The notes beneath the pieces were generated by a model. That model ran no database searches. It was not told the origin of the DNA and was given only the letters and a program-made list of their open reading frames with translations. Positions 1 through 8,794 of a stretch of DNA of 59,307 nucleotides are shown one piece after another. Position 1 is the stretch's first letter. Each line of letters begins with the position of its first letter. The stretch spans positions 1 through 59,307 of the forward strand of contig NZ_JAKKFF010000467.1 of NCBI RefSeq assembly GCF_022229015.1. The letters run 5' to 3'. A program made the position numbers and the translations under genes. The DNA comes from Micromonospora foliorum. Lineage in GTDB: Bacteria > Actinomycetota > Actinomycetes > Mycobacteriales > Micromonosporaceae.

Positions 1-124
1 GGTCCACCCGCACCACGTCCGCGCCGACGTCGGCGAGCACCATGCAGCCGAACGGCGCAGGCGCGAGGCTGGCCAGCTCGACCACCCGTATCCCGGCCAG
101 CGGCCCGCCGCGAGCCGCCGTCAC
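1..124 (-). CDS. CaiB/BaiF-type CoA-transferase or racemase, N-terminal fragment
   Basis: Only the first 41 codons are in the window; the gene runs off the left edge. The start is GTG at 124-122, overlapping the TGA of the upstream bifunctional dehydrogenase (GTGA), so the two are translationally coupled. The peptide begins with LAGIRVVELASLAPAPFG and continues to LADVGADVVRVD. This is the characteristic N-terminal strand and loop of the family III CoA-transferase / alpha-methylacyl-CoA racemase superfamily. As the last visible gene of an acyl-CoA operon it may epimerise or transfer CoA on branched acyl chains. The exact activity cannot be set from this fragment. Confidence 0.8.
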   Translation of the reverse strand, partial: MTAARGGPLAGIRVVELASLAPAPFGCMVLADVGADVVRVD

Positions 125-2286
125 GCGACGCCCACCGGCTCGGCGGGGCGGTCGGCCGAGGTGGCGAGCCGGTCGACCAGGTCGGCGGGGGGCGTGAACC
201 GCTCGCCGTAGCGGTCGGCCAACTCGGTGGCCCGGGCCGCGAAACCGGCCGGGCCGCCCGCGTACTGCCGGACGTAGCGGATCACCCCTCCCGTCCAGGC
301 CGGGAAGCCGATGCCGAAGATCGAGCCGATGTTGGCGTCGGCCTCGGTGCGCAGCACCCCCTCGTCGAGGCAGTGCAGCGCGTCCAGCGCCTCGGCGAAG
401 AGCATCCGCTCCTGGAGGTCGGTGAACGGCACCGCCCGACCCGTCTCGGTGGTCAGGTCGGCGAGGCCGGGCCACAGCCGGCCCCGGGTGCCGTCGTCGT
501 AGGAGTAGAAGCCGCGTCCGGCGGCCCGCCCCGGCCGGTCGTACGCGTCGACCAGCTCGTCCACCAGGCGGTGCGCCGGCAGGGGCCGAAACTCCTCGCT
601 GACCGCCTCGAACTGGCGGCGGATCCGCTGGATCAGCGTGAGACTCACCTCGTCGGCCAGCGCCAGCGGCCCGGTCGGGTAGCCGGCCTGGAGGGCGGCC
701 TGCTCCACCGACGCGGCGGGGACACCCTCGGCGACCATGCCGACCGCCTCGTCGATGAACCGGCCGATCACCCGGCTGGTGAAGAAGCCCCGGCCGTCGT
801 TGACCACGATCGGGGTCTTGCCGATCCGTCGGCCCAGGTCGAACGCCCGAGCCAGCGCCACGTCCCCGGTCCGCTCGCCCACCACGATCTCCAGCAACGG
901 CATCCGGTCCACAGGCGAGAAGAAGTGCATGCCGATGAAGTCCGCCGGCCGGTCCACGCCGGCGGCCAGCCCGGTGATCGGCAGGGTGGAGGTGTTGGAG
1001 GCGAGCAGCGCGTCGGGCGCCAACACGGGCAGCACCTCGGCGAAGACCTGCTGTTTCAGCGCCGGGTCCTCGAAGACCGCCTCGATGACCGCGTCGCAGC
1101 CGGCCAGCGCGTCCACCCGGTCGGTGGTGGTGATCCGGTCCAGCACGGCGCGGGCGTCCGCCTCGGTCGCGCGGCCCTTGCGTACCCTGCGGGCCAGCAA
1201 CCGCTCGGCGTGCTCCCGGGCCCGCCCGGCGGCCTCCGGTGTGACGTCCTTGACCACGACGTCCAGCCCGGCGCTGGCGCAGGCGTACGCGATGCCCGCG
1301 CCCATCATGCCGGCCCCGAGCACCGCCACCCGGCGTACCGGTGCGGCGTCCACATCGGCCGGTCGGCCCGCGCCACCGTTGACGGCCTTCAGGTCGAAGA
1401 AGAACGCGCGGATCATGTTCTTGGCGACCTGCCCGGTGAGCAGACCGATCAGGTGCCGGGTCTCCACGGTCAGGGCGGTCTCCAGGTCGACCTGTGCGCC
1501 CTCGACGGCGGCGGCCAGGATCGCCTCGGGTGCGGGTAGCCGGGCGCCCTTGAGCTGCTTGCGCAGCGTCGCCGGGAACGCGGGGAGCTGGGCCGCCAGC
1601 GAGCGGCTGGCCGGGGTGCCGCCCGGCATCCGGTAGTTCGGTCGGTCCCACGGTTGTGCCGGGCGCGGGTTCGCCGCGATCCAGGCCCGGGCGTGCTCCA
1701 GCAGCTCCGTCGGCGTGGCGACCACCTCGTCGACCAGCCCGGCGGACAGGGCGTCGGCCGGGCGCATCCGCCGGCCGGTGAGCAGCACGGTGGTCAGCGC
1801 GCCGGCCAGGCCGAGCATCCGTACCGTCCGGGTGACACCGCCCGCCCCGGGCAGCAGACCCAGGGTCACCTCGGGCAGCCCGAGCCGGCTGCCGGGCGCG
1901 TCCAGCGCGATCCGGTGGTGGCAGGCGAGCGCGATCTCCAGGCCACCGCCGAGCGCCGAGCCGTTGACCGCGGCGACCACCGGCCGGCCCAGCGTCTCCA
2001 ACCGACGCAGGTCCCGTTTGATGGTGCCGAGCAGGTCGGCCAGGTCGGGCGCGTCGGCCCGGCTGGCCCGGATCATCTCGGGCAGGTCGCCGCCGGCGAA
2101 GAAGGTCGACTTCGCGCTGGTCACGATCACACCGACGAGATCGGGCTCGGCCTCCAGTCGGTCGAGTACCGCGCTCATCGAGGCGGCGTACGCCCGGTTC
2201 ATGGTGTTGGCGGACTGGGTCGGGTCGTCCAGGGTGAGCGTGACGATGCCGTCGGCGCCGCGGTCGTACCGGATGGTGTTGGTCAT
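121..2286 (-). CDS. fadB: Bifunctional enoyl-CoA hydratase / 3-hydroxyacyl-CoA dehydrogenase
   Basis: 721 aa, the size of the alpha subunit of the fatty-acid oxidation complex. Residues 1-190 are a crotonase domain: oxyanion-hole loop FFAGGDL (62-68), then GGGLE (113-117) and GLPEV (136-140), supplying the two catalytic glutamates. Residues about 318-500 are the NAD-binding 3-hydroxyacyl-CoA dehydrogenase domain with GAGMMG (324-329), followed by the family segment [17 protein letters not shown] and a C-terminal HAD domain. It should hydrate trans-2-enoyl-CoA and oxidise the resulting L-3-hydroxyacyl-CoA in the cytoplasm. It lies 14 nt downstream of the thiolase, with which FadB-type proteins form a complex. 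The symbol is by family; FadJ-type use is not excluded. Confidence 0.93.
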   Translation of the reverse strand: MTNTIRYDRGADGIVTLTLDDPTQSANTMNRAYAASMSAVLDRLEAEPDLVGVIVTSAKSTFFAGGDLPEMIRASRADAPDLADLLGTIKRDLRRLETLGRPVVAAVNGSALGGGLEIALACHHRIALDAPGSRLGLPEVTLGLLPGAGGVTRTVRMLGLAGALTTVLLTGRRMRPADALSAGLVDEVVATPTELLEHARAWIAANPRPAQPWDRPNYRMPGGTPASRSLAAQLPAFPATLRKQLKGARLPAPEAILAAAVEGAQVDLETALTVETRHLIGLLTGQVAKNMIRAFFFDLKAVNGGAGRPADVDAAPVRRVAVLGAGMMGAGIAYACASAGLDVVVKDVTPEAAGRAREHAERLLARRVRKGRATEADARAVLDRITTTDRVDALAGCDAVIEAVFEDPALKQQVFAEVLPVLAPDALLASNTSTLPITGLAAGVDRPADFIGMHFFSPVDRMPLLEIVVGERTGDVALARAFDLGRRIGKTPIVVNDGRGFFTSRVIGRFIDEAVGMVAEGVPAASVEQAALQAGYPTGPLALADEVSLTLIQRIRRQFEAVSEEFRPLPAHRLVDELVDAYDRPGRAAGRGFYSYDDGTRGRLWPGLADLTTETGRAVPFTDLQERMLFAEALDALHCLDEGVLRTEADANIGSIFGIGFPAWTGGVIRYVRQYAGGPAGFAARATELADRYGERFTPPADLVDRLATSADRPAEPVGVA

Positions 2287-2300
2287 GGTCGTCCTCCGGG

Positions 2301-3504
<1,204 letters not shown>

Positions 3505-3515
<11 letters not shown>

Positions 3516-4671
3516 GGGCGATCAACTCCTTCATGATCTCGTTGGTGCCGCCGTAGATCTTCTGGACGCGGGCGTCGGCGTACATCCGGGCGATCGGGTA
3601 CTCCGTCGTGTAGCCGTAGCCGCCGAAGAGCTGCAGGCACCGGTCGACGACCTCACACTGACCGTCGGTGAGCCACGACTTCGCCATCGCCGCGGTGGCC
3701 ACGTCCAGGTCGCCACGCGTGTGTCGGACGATGCAGTCGTCCAGGAAGACCCGGCTGACCCGGGCGCGGGTGGCGCACTCCGCGAGCACCATCCGGGTGT
3801 TCTGGTGACCCATCAGGGTCTTGCCGAAGGCGATGCGCTCCTTGGCGTACGCGACGGTCAGCGCGACCGCCCGTTCCATGGCCGCGACCGCGCCGACGCC
3901 GATGACCAGCCGTTCCTGCGGGAGCTGCTGCATGAGCTGGATGAAGCCCAGCCCCTCGGCACCGCCGAGCAGGTTGGCCGCCGGCACCCGGAACTCGTCG
4001 AAGAACAACTCGGCCGTGTCGTTGGCGTGCAGGCCGATCTTGGACAGCAGCCGACCTCGCCGGAACCCCGCCGGGTCGCCACCCACCTCGCAGACCAGCA
4101 GCGAGACGCCGGACGCCCGCTGCTCGGGGTCGGTCTTCACGGCCACGATGACCAGATCGGCCAGACCACCGTTGGTGATGAACGTCTTCGCGCCGGTCAC
4201 CAGGTAGTCGTCGCCGTCGCGGACCGCCCGGGTCCGCATCGCCTGCAGATCGGAGCCACCGTCCGGCTCGGTCATCGCGATGGCGCCGACCAACTCACCG
4301 CTGCACAGGCCGGGCAGCCAGCGCCGCTTCTGCTCCTCGCTGCCGTACGCGACCAGGTAACCGGTCACGATGCCACTGTGGACGGCCAGGCCGAGGCTGC
4401 CCTCCCCGGCGTACGCCTGCTCGTGCAGCAGCACCGCCTCGTGGGTGAACCCGCCGCCCCCGCCGCCGTACTCCTCCGGAACGGACAGGCCGAGCAGCCC
4501 CAGCTCACCGGCGCGCCGGTAGTGCTCACGGTCCGGATGGCCCTGCGTCAGCAGGCGCTCGGCGTGCGGCAACACCTCCTTGGTGAAGAAGGTGCGGGCC
4601 AACTCGGCCAGGTCGTCATGCTCCGGCTCGCGCCAGGATGAGGGGGAGCCGTCGGGCGGGGGTGTCGGCAT
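3505..4671 (-). CDS. Acyl-CoA dehydrogenase
   Basis: 388 aa from ATG 4671, which has a GAGGG about 8 nt upstream. ATG 4677 is the close alternative; a farther in-frame ATG at 4707 has no Shine-Dalgarno. It has the three-domain ACAD fold: an N-terminal helical part, the central motif [20 protein letters not shown] and [12 protein letters not shown] around the FAD/substrate site, and a C-terminal helical domain ending in [20 protein letters not shown] and [13 protein letters not shown]. The last segment carries the usual C-terminal FAD-binding and catalytic region. It introduces the trans-2 double bond into acyl-CoA and is the first gene of the beta-oxidation operon, divergent from the TetR gene. 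Chain-length preference cannot be read from the sequence. Confidence 0.92.
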
Positions 4672-5011
4672 GTGCATCACCCTCGCGCGCTGTTGGCGGC
4701 ATGTCAATAAGTCTGATCAGCCGCCGGGCCCAGGCCGTCGGGACGTCCGCGAAAGAGCAGGCCGAGCGAGAACCGGGCGATGAGTGCCACGCCTCCGGCC
4801 CTGCTCGACGGAGTTCGCGTCCAGATGTTCGCCAATCTGGGGCGAAGGCAATCGCCAACCGGTGCAACCCGCCACTCCATCCGCGTCGCCCGGGCCTGCG
4901 GCGATCACTTGATGCTGAGAAGCTCAGAGACAGCTCTGACGACTACTGAGCATCAAGTGATCAAGGTGAGGAACGGCGGTTGGTCGGTGAGCTGTCGATA
5001 GGGTCGGGCAG
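4672..5011. promoter_or_regulatory. Divergent promoter region with long inverted repeat (arms 4903-4916 and 4949-4962)
   Basis: This non-coding stretch separates the beta-oxidation operon from the divergent tetR. It holds a perfect 14-bp inverted repeat, GATCACTTGATGCT and its complement, separated by 32 nt. The match continues three more bases on the inner side with one mismatch. Each arm contains a TGATCA-like core close to the tetR start. The simplest reading is a paired TetR operator controlling both directions, with acyl-CoA as probable inducer. A hairpin in the tetR leader is the alternative. No convincing -10/-35 pair was assigned. Confidence 0.5.
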
Positions 5012-5674
5012 ATGAGTGTCGAGACGGCCCCGCGCCGCCGCCGTTTGGAGCCGGACGCCCGGCGTGGGCAGATCCTGGCCTGCGCGGTCCGGCTGTTCGG
5101 CGAGCGCCCGTACGCGGACGTGTCGACCACCGACGTCGCCCGCGAGGCAGGCGTAGCTCGCGGCCTGGTCAACCACTACTTCGGGGCGAAGAAGGACCTC
5201 TACCTGGAGGTCGTCCGGGTCATGGTGACCATCCCCGAGGTTGCCCTGGAGCGGCTGCCCAAGGGTGATCTCCGGACCCGGGTCGACGCCAGCGTCACCT
5301 GGTTCCTCGACGTGGTGTCCCGGCACAGCACCTCGTGGCTGGCGGCGGTCACCGCCCGGGGGATGGGCGGCGACGCCGACGTGGAGCGGGTGCTCGCCGA
5401 GGCCGAGGAGGTCGCCGCGGACCGGATGCTGGTCGCCGTCGGGCTGGCCGGCGAGGCGGAGCACCGCGAGGAGTTGCGCGGGATGGTCCGTGCGTACGGC
5501 GGGCTGGCCACGTCGACGGCCCGGGAGTGGCTCCAGCGTGGGGCGTTGACCCGCGCCCAGGTGCACCTGCTGCTCACCACGACCCTGCTGACCATCGTCG
5601 AACAGGTCATCCCGCAGGTCCTCGCCGATGACGGTTCGACCCGGCCGGCGCCTGCGCGATCGTTTCGCCGTTGA
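5012..5674 (+). CDS. TetR-family transcriptional regulator
   Basis: 220 aa. The N-terminal helix-turn-helix is clear: residues about 17-64 contain ILACAVRLFGERPYADVS, then TTDVAREAGVARGLVNHYFG and AKKDLYLEVV, the standard TetR layout. The C-terminal ligand domain is all-helical and not informative on its own. The gene is divergent from the acyl-CoA dehydrogenase operon, and the long inverted repeat at 4903-4962 lies 50-110 nt upstream of its ATG. That suggests it represses the operon and itself, and responds to an acyl-CoA or fatty acid. It converges on the membrane protein gene, with a shared hairpin between them. Confidence 0.92.
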   Translation: MSVETAPRRRRLEPDARRGQILACAVRLFGERPYADVSTTDVAREAGVARGLVNHYFGAKKDLYLEVVRVMVTIPEVALERLPKGDLRTRVDASVTWFLDVVSRHSTSWLAAVTARGMGGDADVERVLAEAEEVAADRMLVAVGLAGEAEHREELRGMVRAYGGLATSTAREWLQRGALTRAQVHLLLTTTLLTIVEQVIPQVLADDGSTRPAPARSFRR

Positions 5675-5696
5675 CGGAACCCACGTCTTGCCGGGG

Positions 5697-5728
5697 CCGC
5701 ACCAGCGCCGGGCTTCAGGCTGGTGCGG
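5697..5728. terminator. Bidirectional hairpin between convergent genes
   Basis: A perfect 10-bp stem (CCGCACCAGC / GCTGGTGCGG) with a 12-nt loop sits just after the tetR stop and overlaps the last codons of the opposing membrane-protein gene. There is no T-run, as is common for actinobacterial terminators. Position between convergent genes supports a bidirectional terminator. Confidence 0.55.
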
Positions 5729-6104
5729 CGGCGGGGGACGATTCGCGGAGGTGAAAAACGATGGCGATGGTCAGGATGACGATGGCGATCGGGTCGAACA
5801 CCAGCGAGATGAGGTTCATGTCGGCCCGCATGCGGACGTCGACGACGGTCAGGGCGAGAAACACCGACTTGGTGATGATGGCCGTCGCCGCCGCCGGCAC
5901 TCTGGCTGGCAGGTGGAAGGCTCCCCAGATGACGGCCGCGCCAAGGGCCGCCTGCAGCACACCCCGGTGCTGGAGCAGCGCAGTGGTCATGCGGTCGGGG
6001 TCGGCCAATCCATAGCTGCTGGTCAGCAGTTGCGGCCAGAACAGGGCAAGTGCGGGCGTCGCGGTGATCACGCCGACGATGGTGAGGATGACGCGCATCT
6101 TCAT
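5715..6104 (-). CDS. Small four-helix integral membrane protein
   Basis: 129 aa with four hydrophobic stretches (about residues 4-24, 47-66, 72-94 and 100-121) and short polar loops. The N-terminal segment could be a first transmembrane helix rather than a cleaved signal. Coding signal is good (ATG start, codon use like the neighbours). The function is not recognised. It resembles the many small DUF-type four-TM proteins often paired with a MarR or TetR regulator, and a broken MarR gene lies immediately upstream in the opposite direction. Confidence 0.7.
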   Translation of the reverse strand: MKMRVILTIVGVITATPALALFWPQLLTSSYGLADPDRMTTALLQHRGVLQAALGAAVIWGAFHLPARVPAAATAIITKSVFLALTVVDVRMRADMNLISLVFDPIAIVILTIAIVFHLRESSPAAAPA

Positions 6105-6173
6105 TCGACTCTCCCAGTGAGGTCGGCTCGCTGATCGTCAGCGTAGCGAGCGAACCGAACTAGACAGACCCCG

Positions 6174-6266
6174 ATGGTCGCGGTCATCGACGAACTTGAG
6201 CGCAACGGATACGTCCGGCGCGAGCGCAGCCCTAGCGACCGCCGTAAACAGCTGATCAGGTCGGGG
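6174..6266 (+). pseudogene. MarR-family regulator remnant (wing and recognition-helix end only)
   Basis: Reading from ATG 6174 gives VAVIDELERNGYVRRERS followed by PSDRRKQLI. This is the typical end of the MarR recognition helix plus the winged DxRxK segment. No N-terminal MarR half can be found upstream in any frame, and the following codons lose similarity where the convergent zinc-finger gene ends. An inverted repeat GCTCGCT/AGCGAGC (6126-6132 and 6145-6151) lies just upstream, in the promoter of the divergent membrane protein, and could be an operator left from the original pair. It is called a truncated pseudogene; a short functional protein is unlikely. Confidence 0.55.
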
Positions 6267-6276
6267 CTGTCGGCGA

Positions 6277-7152
6277 TCAGGCGGCTCGCCGGTCGCCGGC
6301 CTGATCGGTACGCGCCGCCGGGGCGGCGTACCGGTCGGCGGCCTGCGCCGGATAGGACTCGGGGCGTACCACCCGCAGTGGCCGGTCCACCTCGTCGGCC
6401 CCGAACCGCCAGCGGGACGGTGTGGGCTGCCGCTGCGGTGCTGGCCCGCCGGGGCGCAGGCCGGGCCGGGACAACAGCACGGTGATCAGGTAGCCGACCA
6501 CCAGGAAGCCGTGGCTGATCAGCCGTTCCCCGCCCACCGATCCGGTGGCCAGGTCGTTGACCGACAGCAGCAGCAGCGTGCCGACGAACGCGCTGAGCAT
6601 CGGCAACAGCCCGGCGGGTGGGCTGCGGCGCAGTGCCACGAACAGGAAGCCGGCGCCGACGGCCACGTTCCACGCCGCCGACTCGTGCCACAGGTGCTGG
6701 CCGGTGGGGTGCAGGTGGTCGGCGGTCGCGCCCCGGCCCACCTGGGCCAGGCCGAGCACCAGTTGCACCGCGCCGAGCAGCCCGAGCGCCGAGCGCAGGC
6801 CGACGACGAGCGGGCCACGTCCGAACGCCGCGCGCAGCCCTCCGGCGACCGACCCGGCACGCCCGAACGCCGGGCGCAGGCCGGTGACCAGCCGACCTCG
6901 TCCGGTCAGGCGCTGCCACCACCGCTGACGGGCGGGTGCCGCCGCGCTGGCGGCAAGGATCGCCGCCGTCCGGTCGGGCACCTCGACCACCAATCGGGTA
7001 CGAACCCGACGTGTCACCGCGGCCGCCGCCGTGAACCAGGCCCGACACTCGGCGCACCCGTCGAGGTGCCCCTGCACCGCCGTCAGTTCGGCGGCGGTCT
7101 CCTCCCCGTCCAGCTGCGCGGACAGGACCTCCCGCCACTGCTCACACCCCAT
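6277..7152 (-). CDS. Zinc-finger (anti-sigma-like) membrane protein
   Basis: 291 aa from ATG 7152. The N-terminal 40 residues carry the ZAS-type motif His29-x3-Cys33-x2-Cys36 (HLDGCAECRAW), the zf-HC2 signature of anti-sigma factors. After a basic linker containing degenerate repeats (GLRPAFGRAG, GLRAAFGRGP, GLRSALGLLG) come three to four hydrophobic helices (about 120-220), then a proline/arginine-rich cytoplasmic tail. No sigma-factor gene is adjacent, so its partner is unknown. It may be an orphan anti-sigma or redox/zinc sensor. It lies head-to-head with the methyltransferase gene (72-nt gap). Confidence 0.75.
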   Translation of the reverse strand: MGCEQWREVLSAQLDGEETAAELTAVQGHLDGCAECRAWFTAAAAVTRRVRTRLVVEVPDRTAAILAASAAAPARQRWWQRLTGRGRLVTGLRPAFGRAGSVAGGLRAAFGRGPLVVGLRSALGLLGAVQLVLGLAQVGRGATADHLHPTGQHLWHESAAWNVAVGAGFLFVALRRSPPAGLLPMLSAFVGTLLLLSVNDLATGSVGGERLISHGFLVVGYLITVLLSRPGLRPGGPAPQRQPTPSRWRFGADEVDRPLRVVRPESYPAQAADRYAAPAARTDQAGDRRAA

Positions 7153-7224
7153 GTATCGGTAGTCGCTCCGGCGGCCGCTCCGGTTCCCGGCGATCGTGAC
7201 TGGTTGTGGAATACTCGCCGGATC

Positions 7225-8265
7225 ATGACGCGTTACGGCCTGCTCATCCTGCCCGCCACCAACCGGGTGTACGCCCGCGCCGCCGTCGACCTCACCCGGG
7301 CCGAGCTGGAGATCTTCGGCCGCTCGGCGCTGGACGGCCGGATCGGCGAGCTGGACACCGAGGTCGTCGGCGGGGCGTCCTACGTCACCTTCAGTGGCGA
7401 CGGGCTGACCGAGCGGGACCTGGCCGTCCTGGGCAACCTCTCCGCCGGGTACGCGCTCTTCGAGATCGTCGGCGAGCTGCTGCGGCCGATCGAGTGGAGC
7501 CGTCTGGACCGCTACGACGACGACCTGCTCACCATCCAGAAGTACCCGGGCAAGACCAACGAGCAGTTCACCAAGCTGCTGCTCAACGTCACCCTGCTCG
7601 CGTCGGACTGGGCCACCGAGATGACCAGCCGCCGGTTCCGGGTGCTCGACCCGCTCTGTGGTCGGGGCACCACCCTGAACCAGGCGCTGATGTACGGCTT
7701 CGACGCCGCCGGCATCGAGCGCGACCAGAAGGACGTCGAGGCGTACCGGGCGTTCATCACCACCTGGCTGAAGCAGAAGCGGGTCAAGCACCGGGTGCTG
7801 GAGTCGGGGCCGGTGCGGCGGGAGCGCAAGGTGGTCGGCCGACGGGTGCGGATCGAGCTGGCGCCGACCCGCGAGGAGCACAAGGCCGGCCAGACCCAGT
7901 TGCTGGACGTGGTCAACGCCGACACCGCCCGGTCGGCGGAGTTCTTCCGCCCGGAGACGGTGGACCTGGTCGTCGCCGACGCGCCGTACGGCGTGCAGCA
8001 CGGCAGTCGTACCGCTGGGCAGGGGTTGACCCGCGACCCGCTGGCGTTGCTCGCGGACGCCGCGCCGGTCTGGGCCCGGTTGTTGCGCCCCGGCGGTGCG
8101 CTCGGGGTCTCCTGGAACACCCACGTCGCCAGCCGGGACGACGCGGCGGCGGCGTTGGCCGACGCCGGCCTGATCGTGGTCGACACCGAGCCCTACCGCG
8201 CGCTGCGGCACCGGGTGGACCAGTCGATCATGCGGGACGTGCTGGTGGCCCGCCGCCCGGCCTGA
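7225..8265 (+). CDS. SAM-dependent methyltransferase, UPF0020/Trm11-like
   Basis: 346 aa from ATG 7225. The C-terminal half is a Rossmann methyltransferase: motif I is RVLDPLCGRGTTLNQAL (about residue 139), followed by GIERD. The catalytic motif IV reads DAPYG (Asp252), a variant of the N/DPPY seen in amino-methyltransferases of RNA and DNA. The roughly 130-residue N-terminal part (RYGLLILPATNRVYARAAV) resembles the N-terminal domain of tRNA guanine-N2 methyltransferases of the Trm11/TrmG10 type, without a clear THUMP motif. Likely role: N2-methylation of a guanosine in tRNA or other RNA. The substrate is not established. Confidence 0.8.
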   Translation: MTRYGLLILPATNRVYARAAVDLTRAELEIFGRSALDGRIGELDTEVVGGASYVTFSGDGLTERDLAVLGNLSAGYALFEIVGELLRPIEWSRLDRYDDDLLTIQKYPGKTNEQFTKLLLNVTLLASDWATEMTSRRFRVLDPLCGRGTTLNQALMYGFDAAGIERDQKDVEAYRAFITTWLKQKRVKHRVLESGPVRRERKVVGRRVRIELAPTREEHKAGQTQLLDVVNADTARSAEFFRPETVDLVVADAPYGVQHGSRTAGQGLTRDPLALLADAAPVWARLLRPGGALGVSWNTHVASRDDAAAALADAGLIVVDTEPYRALRHRVDQSIMRDVLVARRPA

Positions 8266-8624
8266 CGGCCTCGCACCTCCGCCCTCACCGCACCATGCGC
8301 CACCCCGTCCGGGGTTGCGCATGGCCTCTTGCGTGCCTGCGTCCCCTTTGCTCTGCACCCGCGGAGGCACCAGCTACGGACCGTAAGTGTCGCCTCCGCG
8401 GGTGCAGAGCAAAGGGCGGACAACTGGCCTTGGTCCGGCGGACCAGCGAGGGTCTGTGCCGCATTTCACCTGTTCAGCGGCCGGGTGTGAAAACCACGTC
8501 AAGAAATGGTTCGCCGCCGTCATGGTCGCGTTATGACCCCTGCCGTTCGGCGGGTGGCGGGGCTTTGATTGCCCGGCGCGACCGGAAGGCGGTCGCGACG
8601 AACCTTTCCGGCTGAGGAGTCAGC
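8266..8624. other. Intergenic region and leader upstream of kdp
   Basis: This 359-nt gap holds the perfect 25-bp inverted repeat at 8344-8416, annotated separately. It also has an 8-bp stem hairpin at 8577-8584/8590-8597 with a GAAGG loop just before the kdp ribosome-binding site. The kdp promoter and a KdpE operator should lie between them. No clear -10/-35 or known riboswitch fold was found. Confidence 0.4.
8344..8416. repeat. Perfect 25-bp inverted repeat (8344-8368 / 8392-8416)
   Basis: The two arms, CCCTTTGCTCTGCACC then CGCGGAGGC and its exact complement, match over 25 of 25 bases around a 23-nt loop. This is by far the strongest hairpin in the window. It sits 79 nt after the methyltransferase stop and more than 200 nt before kdp. 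It could act as a terminator, but the stem is longer than needed. The perfect symmetry suggests a dispersed palindromic element (REP or MITE-like). Confidence 0.85.
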
Positions 8625-8708
8625 GTGTCTGACGTGGTGTTCGTGATCCTGACGGTGGCGCTGTTCGCAGTGCTCGCCCTGGTGGTCCGGGCGGTGGAGA
8701 AGCTGTGA
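8625..8708 (+). CDS. 27-aa membrane peptide preceding kdpF
   Basis: The GTG start at 8625 follows GAGGAG at good distance. The peptide is [20 protein letters not shown] then VRAVEKL: one hydrophobic helix with a short charged C-terminus. Its stop overlaps the kdpF start (GTGA at 8705-8708), so it is co-translated with kdpF. Short ORFs of this kind occur before kdpF in other actinobacteria, which supports a real gene. A role as an extra small subunit of the Kdp pump is inference. Confidence 0.7.
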   Translation: MSDVVFVILTVALFAVLALVVRAVEKL

Positions 8709-8794
8709 ACGCGGTCAACGCCGTCGGTCTGGTGCTCGCGATCGTCCTGGGCGCGTTCCTGGTGTTCGCCCTGCTGTTTCCGGAGCGCTTCTGA
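8705..8794 (+). CDS. kdpF: Potassium-transporting ATPase small subunit KdpF
   Basis: 29 aa from GTG 8705, with one transmembrane helix and the C-terminal LLFPERF, matching the usual KdpF ending (L-x-PERF). KdpF is a stabilising peptide of the KdpFABC complex in the cytoplasmic membrane. It overlaps both neighbours: its start with the stop of the 27-aa ORF, and its stop with the ATG of kdpA (8794). It would be missed by gene finders with a length cut-off. Confidence 0.9.
   Translation: MNAVNAVGLVLAIVLGAFLVFALLFPERF

Noticed and set aside
7153..8370. Minus-strand frame extending upstream of the zinc-finger protein to 8370
   Set aside because: The extension is antisense to the methyltransferase and has low-complexity sequence; the real start is the ATG at 7152.
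8417..8624. Potassium or c-di-AMP riboswitch in the kdp leader
   Set aside because: Only a simple 8-bp hairpin was found; none of the conserved ydaO/yuaA-type core segments could be recognised, and KdpDE explain control.
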